From NCBI GenBank assembly GCA_009782565.1, contig WRIU01000001.1:321711-385710 (forward strand): a DNA stretch of 64,000 bases, read 5' to 3'. Below, one piece after another: positions 1-10,099 of the stretch (positions are counted from its first letter, which is position 1; the number at the start of each line of letters is the position of its first letter). The DNA comes from Betaproteobacteria bacterium. GTDB taxonomy: Bacteria; Pseudomonadota; Gammaproteobacteria; Burkholderiales; Rhodocyclaceae. The notes below the pieces were generated by a model. The model worked only from the letters and a program-made list of their open reading frames with translations. It searched no databases and had not been told where the DNA came from. The position numbers and the translations under genes are program-made.

Positions 1-53
1 CATAATATGTATCCCGCGCCGAAGGCGCACCGACCCGACAGTGCCTTACAAAT

Positions 54-188
54 CGTAGGATGGGTAGAGCGCAAGCGAAACCCATGATTTGTCAGGTCAA
101 AATTACGATTGCGATGGGCAGGGCGAAACACAGCATCCGCCGCAATGAGAAAATCGGTGGGTTTCGCCTCCGGCTCTACCCACCCTAC
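54..188. repeat. Dispersed imperfect inverted repeat (GTAGGRTGGGTAGAGC...GCGAAACCCA type)
   Basis: Left arm gtaggatgggtagagcgcaagcgaaaccca matches the reverse complement of ggtgggtttcgcctccggctctacccaccctac. Confidence 0.6.
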
Positions 189-273
189 TTTTGCATAACC
201 CACGTTACACGGGTTGATTTTAGAACGCCTGAAGTACCTATTTTTTCCAATCATCTCAAGAAGATAACATGCT

Positions 274-723
274 CTATAGGCAGGTTTGCTTCCTAAGACC
301 CTTTACTATTTTAAATAACCCAACTTTCGGGCCTTCTCTAAAAAATTCATCCATATTGGATAGTAGTACTTCAACAGGCTTTTCAGATACCCGTATTTTC
401 TCTGGCCAATCTCCGCGCAAAAAAAGAACAAATAAATAAGGAACAACTTTTAAGTCTATTCTAGATCTTATAAATTCGTACAATTTACTCCTTATCCGCT
501 GTGCTGTTTCAACCATTTTTGTAGGTTTTTGGAATACATAGAATAAAGATGCATCCATTCTGGATGATATGATATTTGCGTTTACGCTCACTCCATTGTA
601 CTGAACAAATATTTTCCCCTCCGTAATTTCATTATCAATGGAATAAATACTAGGGACATTATATTCACCATAGGATGATTTATTCTTGGAATGTTCTTCA
701 AAATATAATATGAAGTAACTCAT
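274..723 (-). CDS. Small AT-rich protein directly downstream of the Rhs toxin tip; candidate cognate immunity protein
   Basis: 149 aa ORF 3 nt downstream of the Rhs stop, same strand, markedly lower GC than the Rhs body; position typical of Rhs immunity genes. Confidence 0.6.
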   Translation of the reverse strand: MSYFILYFEEHSKNKSSYGEYNVPSIYSIDNEITEGKIFVQYNGVSVNANIISSRMDASLFYVFQKPTKMVETAQRIRSKLYEFIRSRIDLKVVPYLFVLFLRGDWPEKIRVSEKPVEVLLSNMDEFFREGPKVGLFKIVKGLRKQTCL

Positions 724-726
724 TAA

Positions 727-3700
727 TTAGTCTCCATAAAAAATATGTCCCGTCCCAGAATGCTGATTTGGGTGTGCATGAGGTAATCGACCTGCTGTAG
801 ATCCTGTTGTGGGGTTGGGATGTGGGGCGTGCATCATAGGCTTCCCATGCTCAGCAGCCCTGGCAATAGCCTTTGCCTCTTGCTTAGTGGAAACTAAAAC
901 ATCCTCTCCAGATCTAACACGTCTTATAGCTTCTTTTTTCGAAATTCTTGAGCCTTTTTCTACACCTTTCTGTGTACGTTTAGCTTTAAAACACGCCCAC
1001 CCCCACGGATCAACCCACCCATCCGCATTCGCCGCATACTGATATAGGTTAATTCCCCCCAGTACCCCTATCGGGTCTTCGGTGACGAAGCGCCCGATGT
1101 CCGGATCGTAGTACCGGAATGTGTTGTAGTAAAGCCCCGTCTCCGGGTCCGCGTATTGCCCCTGCATCCGGATCGGCTGCTTCGTCGCCTGCTTGGCCCA
1201 GGGGTCGTGCTGGGGCAGTTGCTCGTCGTCTTCCTCCAGCGCAAGGTTGCCCCATGTCCGGTACCTCGCCCGCCACAGGGTCTGCCCGGACTCGTCGGTC
1301 AACTCCTCGGGCGCGCCGTTGATGTGGGTGTGGAAGTGGTAAACCGCCGCCCGCTGCGTCGGGTGCCTGTGGCTTGCTTCTCTATCGTCTATCCGCGCAA
1401 GGGGCTCGTGGCTGCCGGGCTGATAGACGTAGGTGGTGTTCTCGGAGCCGCGCTTCTCTTGCAGCAGGCGCATCCCGTCCCAGATGAAATGGGCCTCGGC
1501 GCTGGAGGTGCCGTAGCGACGAACCCTGCGGCCCAGGGCGTCGTATTCGTAGTAGCTGCTCTGCAGGCGGTCGCCCCTTTCAATGCTGCTCTCGACGAGT
1601 TGGTGCTCCCTGTTCCACTTCAGCCGCAGCGTGGTGTGCCGCCCGATGCGCTTTTCGATGAGCCGGCCATGGTCGTCGTATTGGTAGCGCTTGTCCTCGA
1701 AGACCAGCAGCCGGTTGTGGCGCACCAGGCCGGGGGCGTATTCGTACGGGCTGAGAAGGTTGGCGGCCGGGTCGTAGGCGTGTTCTTCGTCGATGGCTCG
1801 TGTTGGCCCAGCGCGCCCGGCACCAACATGGCGCGCGCCGAGAATGCGCCCGGTGGGGTCGTGCCGCAACACCACTTCCCCGAGCCAACTGTCGGCCCGG
1901 CGCGCGAGTTCCCCGCCAGCGTCGTACTGGTAGCGCTTGTTGAGTCCTTCGGGCGAAGGCGCATGGCTGATGAGCGGATGGCTTACGCGGGCCAGGATGC
2001 GCGAGAGCGGGTCGTACTGGGTGTGCAGGGTCAGAGCCCCCTGGGTACGCAGGGTCTCGCGGTGCAGCGCGTCGCGCTCAAAGTCGCAGACCACGCGACC
2101 GTCCAGGTTGACCTGATGCAGATGCCCGCTGCCGTAGTAAAGGTTGTTGATCGCGCGCCCGTCAGGCAGGGTGGTGCAGGTGCGGTTGCCCAAGGCGTCG
2201 TAAGCGTGCGTGAGGGTGCGTTTTTCGGCGCGACGCCCGGTTTTGATGTCCCCGTAAAGGGTCTGGGTCTCGGCGGTGAGGTTGCCCGCAGCGTCGAAGG
2301 CAAACTCAAGGGCGTCAATCGGCTCCTGGGCGAGATTCGCGCGCTCTATCCGCGTTACGCGCCCCAGGGCGTCGCGCGTGTAGGCGGTGATGGTATCGGG
2401 GGTGGCCTTTTTAACGAGGCGGCCCAGGAGGTCGCGTTCGAGGCCGGTGACAATCGCGTGAGGGGTCCCGGCAGCTTCGGTCACGCGGATGGGCCAGCCC
2501 AGGGCGTCGAGTTCGGTCTCGGTGCGCTTGCCGTCCAGCCCGACCTGGGCAACGGTTCGGTCGGCAGCGTCATGCTCGAAGCGGATGGATTCCCCGTTCT
2601 CGTTGTCGATGGCGGACAGGTTGCCAGGGGCGTCGTACCAGTAGCTGACGGCACGCCCCGCGGCGTCCACACGCCGCGTGAGCCGCCCATGCTCGCGCTC
2701 ATAGGCAGTTACGCCGCCTTTACCGTCGGCCTCCCTGACGAGTTGCCCGGCCACATCCCACGCCCAGGCGCGGGATGTACCGTCGGGCAGTTCGGCTTTG
2801 AGAAGCCGCCCAAGAGGGTCGTGGTGATATTGGGTGCGATGACCCAAGGGGTCGGTGAGGCTGAGAAGATTGCCGTCGCGGTCGTATTCGTAGCGGGTGG
2901 TGTTGCCCGAACAGTCGGTTTCCTGCGTGATCTGCCCAGCGTCGTTCCAGGCCCAGCGGGCGGTGCTGCCGCCCGGTGCGGTGCGGATGAGGGGCTGGCC
3001 GTGGCGGTCAAGCGTCCAGGCGGTGGTTCCCCTGGCATCCCGGGTTTCAACGAGGTTGCCCCAGTCGTCGTAGACGTAGGCAGTCACATTGCCCAAGGCG
3101 TCGGTTTCCGTTTCGGGCAGGACGCAGGTCTGGTAACGCCATTGGATGCGGGTGACGGCTCCCGTGGGGTCGGTCTGGCTGGCAAGGCTGCCGTACTGGT
3201 CGTAGGCGAGTTGCCAGCGCCCGCCATTGGGCTGGATGGCGCAGACGATCTGCCCGTCGTCGTTGCGCTCGATCTGCCAGGCGTTGCCCACCGCGTCGGT
3301 GTGCCCAAGCAGTTCGTAGCGCCCGTCCCAGCGCCAGTTCTGGGTGCAGCCCCGTTGGTCGGTGGCCTGGGTCGTGCCGCTGGTGGTGTCGTACTCGATC
3401 TGCCAGCGGTTGCCCAGGCCGTCCCATTGTTCGACCACACGCGGGTGGTCGAAGAAGGCGTCCCAGCGGTAGTAGGCGGTGAGCCCTTCGGGAAGGCTGT
3501 GGCTGGCCATCAGGTTCCTGCCGGGGCCGGTGTTGTGCCAGGTGAAGCGGCGGGTGATTTCTCCTTTCCGGTTGGCGACGGTACTGAGGCGCCCTTGTGG
3601 GTCGTAGGTGTAGCGGACGAGCCAGTCGGGCTGCGCGCCGTCGGCCGCATCCCCGTAATCGAGTTCGATGCCGCTCAGGCGCTCCGGATGAGCCGTGTCG

Positions 3701-4896
3701 TAGTGGCATCGGTAGTGCCGCCCGGCGCTGTCGGCCAGACCCAGCAAACGCCCTGTACCGTCCCGGTACAGGTGGATGACATTGCCGTTGCGGTCTTCGA
3801 GCCCGAACAGATCGAGTGTGTGCGCGCCTTGCAGGCGGGGCGGGCCGAAATCGTAATAGAGGCTGCCATCGTCGATCTCCACGATGTAATGCCCGCCTTC
3901 GGTGCAGCACAGCCGCAGGCCCTCGACGGTGTTGGCAAGGCTTTGGCCGGGGCTCAGGGCCTCGAACGGGACTTCTCGGCCCATTTCGTCGATAAACAGG
4001 ATCGGGTACTCGCCGGGGGCATTGAGCTTGAGTTGAACGCTTTCGGGGGTGCTCCAACCCTGGCCGAGCAGCCCGACACGGGCATCCAGGCTGCTGTAGC
4101 GACGCTTCCATTCGAGCGGCAAACGGGCGGGCAGCGCGAAATCGGTGTCCTCCCCGCCATCGAGGATCTTTGCCCCGCTCGCGGCATGCACGGGATGCCC
4201 GATGACTGCGGACACGGCCGCTTCCGTGGCCATACTGATGCCCATCATGGTGGCCAGGCAGCCCAGTTTGGCGGGGATGGCTTTCCAGTTGCGCGAGCAC
4301 AGCGCCGTGGCAATGCCCAGCGCCGTGCCTACATATTGGAGCCAGGGGGGCTCTTCAGGGGCGATCTCGGCAATCTGCACGCTCCCCCCCCCAATGAACA
4401 CGTTGGGCGAGCCGCTGTTCGCTTTAGCGCCGCATGTGCTGCTGTCGCCCACACGATGCGCGGGCATCGCGTTGATACAGACGTTGTCCGAGCCTTCGGC
4501 CACGAACGGCTTGGGACGGGAATGCTTGCCGCAGGCGGTAAGGTTCGCAGGCAGGGCATGCGCGGCAGGGATGCCGTTGATGAACACGTTCATCGAGCAG
4601 GCCGCGCTGATGGCACCGCACGCGACGGCGGGGAACAGCGCGTCTATCGCTTTGTTCAACCCCTGCGTGAGAACGTCGACCAGGCTGTTGCCCCCAAGAG
4701 CCATGATGGCCGAGCTGAGGACCGCGCTCGCCACAACTGCGCCCAGGCCGCCCGTGCCGACGACGGCCACAGCCAGCCCGACCGCCGCCGCGCCCACCGC
4801 TGCCGCTACGGCCAGCCCCCCAACCATCTTGGCGATGCCCGCCCACAGCGGCACATGCGCGACCGGGTCGTTCAGGCGGACTGCGGCCGGACTCAT
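727..4896 (-). CDS. PAAR domain-containing Rhs repeat T6SS effector with C-terminal polymorphic toxin tip
   Basis: N-terminal AAVRLNDPVAH prePAAR-like motif, hydrophobic segment, PAAR-like VFINGIPAAH...VCINAMPAHRVGD...NVFIGGG; many YD repeats; core ends ...DPIGVLGGINLYQYAANADGWVDPWGW followed by ~90 aa variable tip. Confidence 0.93.
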   Translation of the reverse strand: MSPAAVRLNDPVAHVPLWAGIAKMVGGLAVAAAVGAAAVGLAVAVVGTGGLGAVVASAVLSSAIMALGGNSLVDVLTQGLNKAIDALFPAVACGAISAACSMNVFINGIPAAHALPANLTACGKHSRPKPFVAEGSDNVCINAMPAHRVGDSSTCGAKANSGSPNVFIGGGSVQIAEIAPEEPPWLQYVGTALGIATALCSRNWKAIPAKLGCLATMMGISMATEAAVSAVIGHPVHAASGAKILDGGEDTDFALPARLPLEWKRRYSSLDARVGLLGQGWSTPESVQLKLNAPGEYPILFIDEMGREVPFEALSPGQSLANTVEGLRLCCTEGGHYIVEIDDGSLYYDFGPPRLQGAHTLDLFGLEDRNGNVIHLYRDGTGRLLGLADSAGRHYRCHYDTAHPERLSGIELDYGDAADGAQPDWLVRYTYDPQGRLSTVANRKGEITRRFTWHNTGPGRNLMASHSLPEGLTAYYRWDAFFDHPRVVEQWDGLGNRWQIEYDTTSGTTQATDQRGCTQNWRWDGRYELLGHTDAVGNAWQIERNDDGQIVCAIQPNGGRWQLAYDQYGSLASQTDPTGAVTRIQWRYQTCVLPETETDALGNVTAYVYDDWGNLVETRDARGTTAWTLDRHGQPLIRTAPGGSTARWAWNDAGQITQETDCSGNTTRYEYDRDGNLLSLTDPLGHRTQYHHDPLGRLLKAELPDGTSRAWAWDVAGQLVREADGKGGVTAYEREHGRLTRRVDAAGRAVSYWYDAPGNLSAIDNENGESIRFEHDAADRTVAQVGLDGKRTETELDALGWPIRVTEAAGTPHAIVTGLERDLLGRLVKKATPDTITAYTRDALGRVTRIERANLAQEPIDALEFAFDAAGNLTAETQTLYGDIKTGRRAEKRTLTHAYDALGNRTCTTLPDGRAINNLYYGSGHLHQVNLDGRVVCDFERDALHRETLRTQGALTLHTQYDPLSRILARVSHPLISHAPSPEGLNKRYQYDAGGELARRADSWLGEVVLRHDPTGRILGARHVGAGRAGPTRAIDEEHAYDPAANLLSPYEYAPGLVRHNRLLVFEDKRYQYDDHGRLIEKRIGRHTTLRLKWNREHQLVESSIERGDRLQSSYYEYDALGRRVRRYGTSSAEAHFIWDGMRLLQEKRGSENTTYVYQPGSHEPLARIDDREASHRHPTQRAAVYHFHTHINGAPEELTDESGQTLWRARYRTWGNLALEEDDEQLPQHDPWAKQATKQPIRMQGQYADPETGLYYNTFRYYDPDIGRFVTEDPIGVLGGINLYQYAANADGWVDPWGWACFKAKRTQKGVEKGSRISKKEAIRRVRSGEDVLVSTKQEAKAIARAAEHGKPMMHAPHPNPTTGSTAGRLPHAHPNQHSGTGHIFYGD

Positions 4897-4902
4897 AGGC
4901 GA

Positions 4903-5370
4903 TCAGGCCTCCTCTTCCGGCGGTGCCAGCGCACAGGCCGGGGAAGGGACGAAACAACCCAGCAACTCCATCCAGCGTGCGCGCAGTTTGGCGTCGAAAG
5001 CCCAAGGGCTGGTCAGTGTTAGCACGAGCAACTTGCCCCCGGATAGTTGGGCTACGCACTGAGCCTGAAAAACCTGTCTGCCATCCTGTTTGAACCGGGT
5101 AGAGAGCACGATGGCCGGGAAACAGGCATCGCCTGAACCGAGCCAGCCTGCTTCGCGCGTGAGCTCCTTGAACTCCGGCATGCGCCGCGACAACTCCCGC
5201 ATCTGGCGCGTCAGGCATGCTTTCAGGTCTTCGCCGGGTCTGAGTTTGTCGCGGGTAATGACCAATCTCAGCGGCGAGCCGTCTTCGTGCGGAGGGAGTT
5301 CGACAATGTTGATACTGCCGTCTTCTAAACAGTCGAACCCAAATTGGCCTTCGTTGATCTGGTAGGGCAT
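4903..5370 (-). CDS. DUF1795/DcrB-like EagR chaperone for the Rhs effector
   Basis: 155 aa ORF between vgrG and PAAR-Rhs; sequence style of DUF1795 (INEGQFGF..., LVITRDKLRPGEDL). Confidence 0.75.
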   Translation of the reverse strand: MPYQINEGQFGFDCLEDGSINIVELPPHEDGSPLRLVITRDKLRPGEDLKACLTRQMRELSRRMPEFKELTREAGWLGSGDACFPAIVLSTRFKQDGRQVFQAQCVAQLSGGKLLVLTLTSPWAFDAKLRARWMELLGCFVPSPACALAPPEEEA

Positions 5371-5388
5371 CTCGGCTTGCGCTCCTTG

Positions 5389-7161
5389 TCAGTTGATATC
5401 CACCCGGGTCGGCCCGGAAACCGTGATCGTCCCGTCCGCGTTCATCACGATGGAACTCGACCCCACCTGGAAGACGATCTGCGTAGCGGCTTCCAGCTTG
5501 ATGCCGCCCCCGGCCGTATGGGAAATGTTGGCTCCGCTGGTGACGGCAATGTCCTTCCTGACCTGTTCGACGTGTTTGCCGTCAACTTGTTGCGTCCGGT
5601 CGTTGCCGATCCATGTGCTTTCGTCTTTTTTGACTTCCAGCCTCCGGTTGCGCTCGGCGCGCACCCACATCTCTTCCTTGCCCTTGGCGTCCTCGAAGCG
5701 GATCGCGTTGGTGTTATCGACGCCTCCGCCGGGGCTCGTGCGGCTCATTAGCCCGGATTGGGTCTTATTGGCAGGCAAGACCCACGGCGGCATCTGATTA
5801 GCGTTATAAACAGTGCCGATCACCAAGGGCCGTTGCGGGTCGCCGTGCTCGTAGTCGATGACCACTTCCTGCCCTACCCGCGGGATGCAGATGCCCCCGA
5901 AGTTGCTCCCCGCCCAAGCGTAAGAGACCCGTATCCAGCAGGAGTCGTTACCGTCCTTTTTGCCGTAGCGATCCCAATGAAAGTGCACTTTGATGCGCCC
6001 GTATTCGTCGGTGTGAATCTCAGAGCCGGGCGGTCCCACGACCACAGCCGTATCCGTACCCCGCGCGCGCGGCATCTTGATTTCCCACGAGGGTTGGCGG
6101 TATTGGCGCTCGACGGGTATGGCTGTAATACGAGCGTAAAAGCCGGATTCTTCCTCTTGCGACCGGCTGGTGCTCTCATAGTCGTTGTTCCGGGCGCGGT
6201 ATTCGGCTTGGGTGATGAGGAATTCGCGGTTCTGTTTCTCCAGCGGGTGCTTGGTGAGCCTGAAGCAGCATCCGGGGATGACCCCGCGTACTGCGCCTTC
6301 GAGCACGATGCTCTCCTGTTCGCCCTGCAGCCCTTGCAGCCGCGCCATTGCGTAGTCCTGCCCGTATGGCTGCCGCTCTCCTTCAGTATAGGTTCCAGGG
6401 TAGGCGAAGATTTCGTACTGGTCGAACAGATGCCCGCGCGGGTCGCTGAATTCCGTTTGCAGATCCTGGCTCGGGTGCTTGAAGTCGTAATTGGTATGCA
6501 CGAATTTGCCTGGTTCGGGGATGCGGCTGGCGTGCCAGGCGTGAAAGTGGTCTTCGTCGACGCGCGAGGCGTCCGGCGGGTAGTACGGGATGGATTCGTA
6601 ACCAACAAAGGGCACATGGGTGCTGAAGTGGTCACCCAGAATCAGCATCTCACCGCCAGGGGTATGCTCGAACCAGAAATAGATGCCTTCGTGGCCAAGC
6701 AGCCGCTGCAGGAACGACAAGTCAGTTTCCCCATACTGGACGATGTATTCCCAGATCCTGTAGCTGCCTTTCAGGCGCCATTCGTAGTGGATGGCGTTTT
6801 GCTGCAGGATCTGGTCGGCTATGGCCTGCACAGTCTGGTTCTGGAATATCTTGAAATCGGCTCGGCGTGAGGCGTACCACAGCTTGGGCGCAATCAGCAG
6901 TTCGTAGAGCCAGTGGTCATCCACCCTGCCCTTGGCCGCCGCGTCGATGACCAGACCCGAAAAATGACGGACAGCAACAAGGTTGCCTTCGCAGGCAACC
7001 GAACACACCTCGCCGATCAGGGCTTGTGTATCGATATCGGATCTCTTTGATTTGAGTTCAACCCGAAATCCGTACAGGCTGGAGAGCGCTTCACCGCCTT
7101 GCAGGCTGGTCGCCCACCAAGTCTTCCCCAACGGGGTATGTGCAGTCAATACTCGATTCAT
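5389..7161 (-). CDS. vgrG: Type VI secretion system spike protein VgrG
   Basis: Phage gpD/gp27-like N-terminus, DEYGRIKVHFHWDRYGKKDGNDSCWIRVSYAWAGSNFGGICIPRVGQEVVIDYEHGDPQRPLVIGTVYN. Confidence 0.95.
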   Translation of the reverse strand: MNRVLTAHTPLGKTWWATSLQGGEALSSLYGFRVELKSKRSDIDTQALIGEVCSVACEGNLVAVRHFSGLVIDAAAKGRVDDHWLYELLIAPKLWYASRRADFKIFQNQTVQAIADQILQQNAIHYEWRLKGSYRIWEYIVQYGETDLSFLQRLLGHEGIYFWFEHTPGGEMLILGDHFSTHVPFVGYESIPYYPPDASRVDEDHFHAWHASRIPEPGKFVHTNYDFKHPSQDLQTEFSDPRGHLFDQYEIFAYPGTYTEGERQPYGQDYAMARLQGLQGEQESIVLEGAVRGVIPGCCFRLTKHPLEKQNREFLITQAEYRARNNDYESTSRSQEEESGFYARITAIPVERQYRQPSWEIKMPRARGTDTAVVVGPPGSEIHTDEYGRIKVHFHWDRYGKKDGNDSCWIRVSYAWAGSNFGGICIPRVGQEVVIDYEHGDPQRPLVIGTVYNANQMPPWVLPANKTQSGLMSRTSPGGGVDNTNAIRFEDAKGKEEMWVRAERNRRLEVKKDESTWIGNDRTQQVDGKHVEQVRKDIAVTSGANISHTAGGGIKLEAATQIVFQVGSSSIVMNADGTITVSGPTRVDIN

Positions 7162-7401
7162 AAATCATTCCCGAAAAGGGTTCGGCAATTCAAATGGTTT
7201 ATTGTAACGCAAACAAATCCATCCCTGGGTCATTGCTCAGGACAACAATATCATTCTTTTAATCCCAGACCTGCCGCAACAAAGCAAAACTGGCAATACC
7301 CAGAAAGGTCATGAGCAGCGAGCCGAAAAGGTGTAACGAAGCGGCAGCGGCTGCCATGATGAAACGCCCCTGATGCAATTAAGCATGGGTGCGTGCAGGA
7401 T

Positions 7402-8301
7402 TTACCTCCCCACCAGGTGCCGCCGCACCGAAATCGCTGTGCCGAGCCAACCCAGAGCCGCAGCAATCCCAACCATCGCCAAAGACTCTCTCCAGTCAGG
7501 GCCGACCAGCGTAATCATCACGCCATAGGTTTCGGCAACTTTCGCCACCGGCGCGGCCAGCGCGTCGATCCCGATCCATACTGCCGCCAGGGCAACCAGG
7601 CCGCCAAGTACGCCTTGCAGCACGCCGAACCAGTAAAACGGCCTTCTGATGAAACGGTTTGTAGCGCCGAGCAGGCGGCTGACTTCGATTTCATTTTTCT
7701 GGGTCAGGATTTGCAAACGGACGGTATTGAAGATGACGATCACCAGAGCCAGCCCAAGCAACACCGACAAGACCAGCATCGTCACGCGCGCCAGTTCGAG
7801 CAGGGCTGCCAACCGTTTGACCCAGGCCGAATCAAGCCGGACGTGTGCAACGCCCGGCCAGCTTTGTACCTCCGCAGACAAAGCCTTATACAGTTCAGGA
7901 TTGTCGCTCCGTAGGGTAGCGATGAAAGCATCGGGCAAGGGGTTCTCGGCAATACCGGCCAAAACGTCGCCCAAGCCGTTCGCCTCCAACTGTTTCAAGG
8001 CTTCGTCGCGCGACACGAAATGGAAACCGGCCAGTTGCGGCACATTCTGGAGATTCTGCCGGACGGCGTCGACCTGCGCGCGATTGGCGTCGTTATCGAG
8101 AAAGATGCTGATCTCAGGCTTACCGGACACCCCGCGCGCCAACACGGCGATATTGTCCAGCAGGACATACCCCCCTGCCGGCAGCGCCAGCGCGATTCCC
8201 ATCACCAGCGCCGAAAGAAACGTCCCGAACGGCTGCCCGGCAAGCCGCTTGAGGGCTTGTGCAAACGCGCGTGAATGAAGATAGAACCAGTTGAGCATCA
8301 T
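7402..8301 (-). CDS. ftsX: Cell division protein FtsX (ABC permease)
   Basis: SRAFAQALKRLAGQPFGTFLSALVMGIALALP; ATG at 8301 overlaps the ftsE stop. Confidence 0.93.
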   Translation of the reverse strand: MMLNWFYLHSRAFAQALKRLAGQPFGTFLSALVMGIALALPAGGYVLLDNIAVLARGVSGKPEISIFLDNDANRAQVDAVRQNLQNVPQLAGFHFVSRDEALKQLEANGLGDVLAGIAENPLPDAFIATLRSDNPELYKALSAEVQSWPGVAHVRLDSAWVKRLAALLELARVTMLVLSVLLGLALVIVIFNTVRLQILTQKNEIEVSRLLGATNRFIRRPFYWFGVLQGVLGGLVALAAVWIGIDALAAPVAKVAETYGVMITLVGPDWRESLAMVGIAAALGWLGTAISVRRHLVGR

Positions 8302-8954
8302 TGCTCCACGATATGCCCATGATCCAGCACGATCCGGCGTGGCGAGCACTGTCTGAAAAGTGAAAAATCATGCGTCACCACCAGCACGGTAACGCCCGCG
8401 CTGTTGAACGACCTGAAAAGTTCGGCAATTTCGGAGGCGTAGGCCGGGTCGAGGTGAGCGGTCGGCTCATCGGCAATCAGGATTGAAGGCCGATTGACGA
8501 AGGCGCGCGCGATGGTCAGGCGCTGCTGCTCGCCACCGGAGAGCCCAGCCGGAAACTCTTTTTCCCGCCGTGAAAGCCCGACGAGATCGAGCGCCGCCCC
8601 CACCCGTTTAGCCGCCTCTCCCGGCGGATGGCCGTTGATGATGAGCGGCAGCAGGATATTGTCGTACACCGAACGGTCGAACAGCAGGCGGTTTTCCTGC
8701 AAGACCAGGCCGATATTGCGCCGCAGGTAGGGAATCCCACGCTTGGGCATGTTCGAGACATCCTGCCCGTTGATATGCACCGAACCGGAACTCGGCCGCT
8801 CAAGCGCCGGAATGAGCTTGAGCAGCGTACTCTTCCCCGCGCCGGAATGCCCTGAGAGCACGACTAACTCACCAGGCGCGATCCGGAGGCTGACCCCATC
8901 GAGCGCCGTGTAACCGCCAGGGTATCGCTTGGTGACATTATCGAAAACGATCAT
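8298..8954 (-). CDS. ftsE: Cell division ATP-binding protein FtsE
   Basis: MIVFDNVTKRYPGGYTALDGVSLRI..., Walker A GHSGAGKST, signature LSGGEQQR; start set at 8954, overlapping the ftsY stop. Confidence 0.95.
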   Translation of the reverse strand: MIVFDNVTKRYPGGYTALDGVSLRIAPGELVVLSGHSGAGKSTLLKLIPALERPSSGSVHINGQDVSNMPKRGIPYLRRNIGLVLQENRLLFDRSVYDNILLPLIINGHPPGEAAKRVGAALDLVGLSRREKEFPAGLSGGEQQRLTIARAFVNRPSILIADEPTAHLDPAYASEIAELFRSFNSAGVTVLVVTHDFSLFRQCSPRRIVLDHGHIVEQ

Positions 8955-9994
8955 GCCCTTTCGCCCTCCCCTTCCGTATCGAAAAGCGCGTCGACGAATT
9001 CGCGCGCCCGGAAAGGCTGCAAGTCGTCGATTCCTTCCCCCACACCGATGAAGCGTAGCGGCTTCGGGCACTGGCGCGCGATGGCCGCCACCACGCCGCC
9101 TTTGGCCGTGCCGTCGAGTTTGGTCAGCACAAGCCCCGTCACCCCGACCGCCGCGTCGAATGCCTTGACCTGCGCCAATGCGTTCTGGCCGATATTGGCG
9201 TCGAGCACGAGCATCACTTCGTGCGGCCCGGAAGGTTCCGCCTTTGCGATCACCCGGCGCACTTTTGCGATTTCTTCCATCAAATGAAGCTGGGTCGGCA
9301 GCCGCCCGGCGGTATCGGCAAGCACGATGTCGATGCCGCGCGCGCGCGCCGCGTTGATCGCGTCGAAAATGACCGCTGCGGCATCGTTGCCTTCCTGCGC
9401 GATGACCGTCACGTTGTTGCGCTCGCCCCACGTCATCAACTGCTCGCGCGCCGCCGCGCGAAACGTATCGCCCGCCGCCAGCAACACACTCTTGCCCTGA
9501 TTCTGGAAATACTTGGCGAGCTTGCCGATCGAAGTCGTCTTGCCTGAGCCGTTCACACCGGCCAGCATGATGATGAAGGGCTTATGCCCCGACACATCGA
9601 GCCCCGCTTCCAGCGGCGTCAAAATCTCCAGCAGTTCATCGGCCAGCGTTTGCCGCAACTGCTCCGCGCTCTCCAAACGATCTTTCTTCCAGCGCGTCCG
9701 CAGCCCTTCCACCAGGCGCTGCGTCACCTCCACGCCACAATCGGCCATCAGCAATGTGGATTCCAGTTCTTCGAGCAGGTCTTCGTCGATTTTGCGCCGC
9801 CCGAACAACCCCGCCAGCCCACCGCCGAACTGCTGGCGGGTACGCGCCAGCCCTGATTTCAGGCGCGCCGCCCATGAGCGTTTCACAGGCATGGCAGCAT
9901 CGGCAGGCGGCTCGGCGGCAAGCGCCTCCGGCGCAGCGGGGCGGGAAGAATCGGTATCAGTACGTAAAGCGGGCTTTTTGGAGAAACCAAACAT
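8951..9994 (-). CDS. ftsY: Signal recognition particle receptor FtsY
   Basis: NG domain: GVNGSGKTTSIGKLAK, DTAGRLPTQLHLMEEI, TKLDGTAKGG. Confidence 0.96.
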   Translation of the reverse strand: MFGFSKKPALRTDTDSSRPAAPEALAAEPPADAAMPVKRSWAARLKSGLARTRQQFGGGLAGLFGRRKIDEDLLEELESTLLMADCGVEVTQRLVEGLRTRWKKDRLESAEQLRQTLADELLEILTPLEAGLDVSGHKPFIIMLAGVNGSGKTTSIGKLAKYFQNQGKSVLLAAGDTFRAAAREQLMTWGERNNVTVIAQEGNDAAAVIFDAINAARARGIDIVLADTAGRLPTQLHLMEEIAKVRRVIAKAEPSGPHEVMLVLDANIGQNALAQVKAFDAAVGVTGLVLTKLDGTAKGGVVAAIARQCPKPLRFIGVGEGIDDLQPFRAREFVDALFDTEGEGERA

Positions 9995-10099
9995 GAGAAA
10001 CCAGATTAGAAGAACTTCAACACACGCCCAAAATCCCCGGATACGGCTATGATGCCGTACTCACTATTTTGCGCGCAATAAACGCGCGGATTCTAACAG

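Noticed and set aside
3047-4300. 417 aa alternate-frame minus-strand ORF
   Set aside because: Arg/Pro-rich out-of-frame translation inside the Rhs gene
1156-5022. 1288 aa plus-strand ORF antisense to the Rhs gene
   Set aside because: Low-complexity V/G/A-rich translation typical of a GC-rich antisense frame; the minus-strand Rhs/PAAR protein explains the region
5758-6870. 370 aa plus-strand ORF antisense to vgrG
   Set aside because: No domain-like sequence; vgrG on the opposite strand is unambiguous
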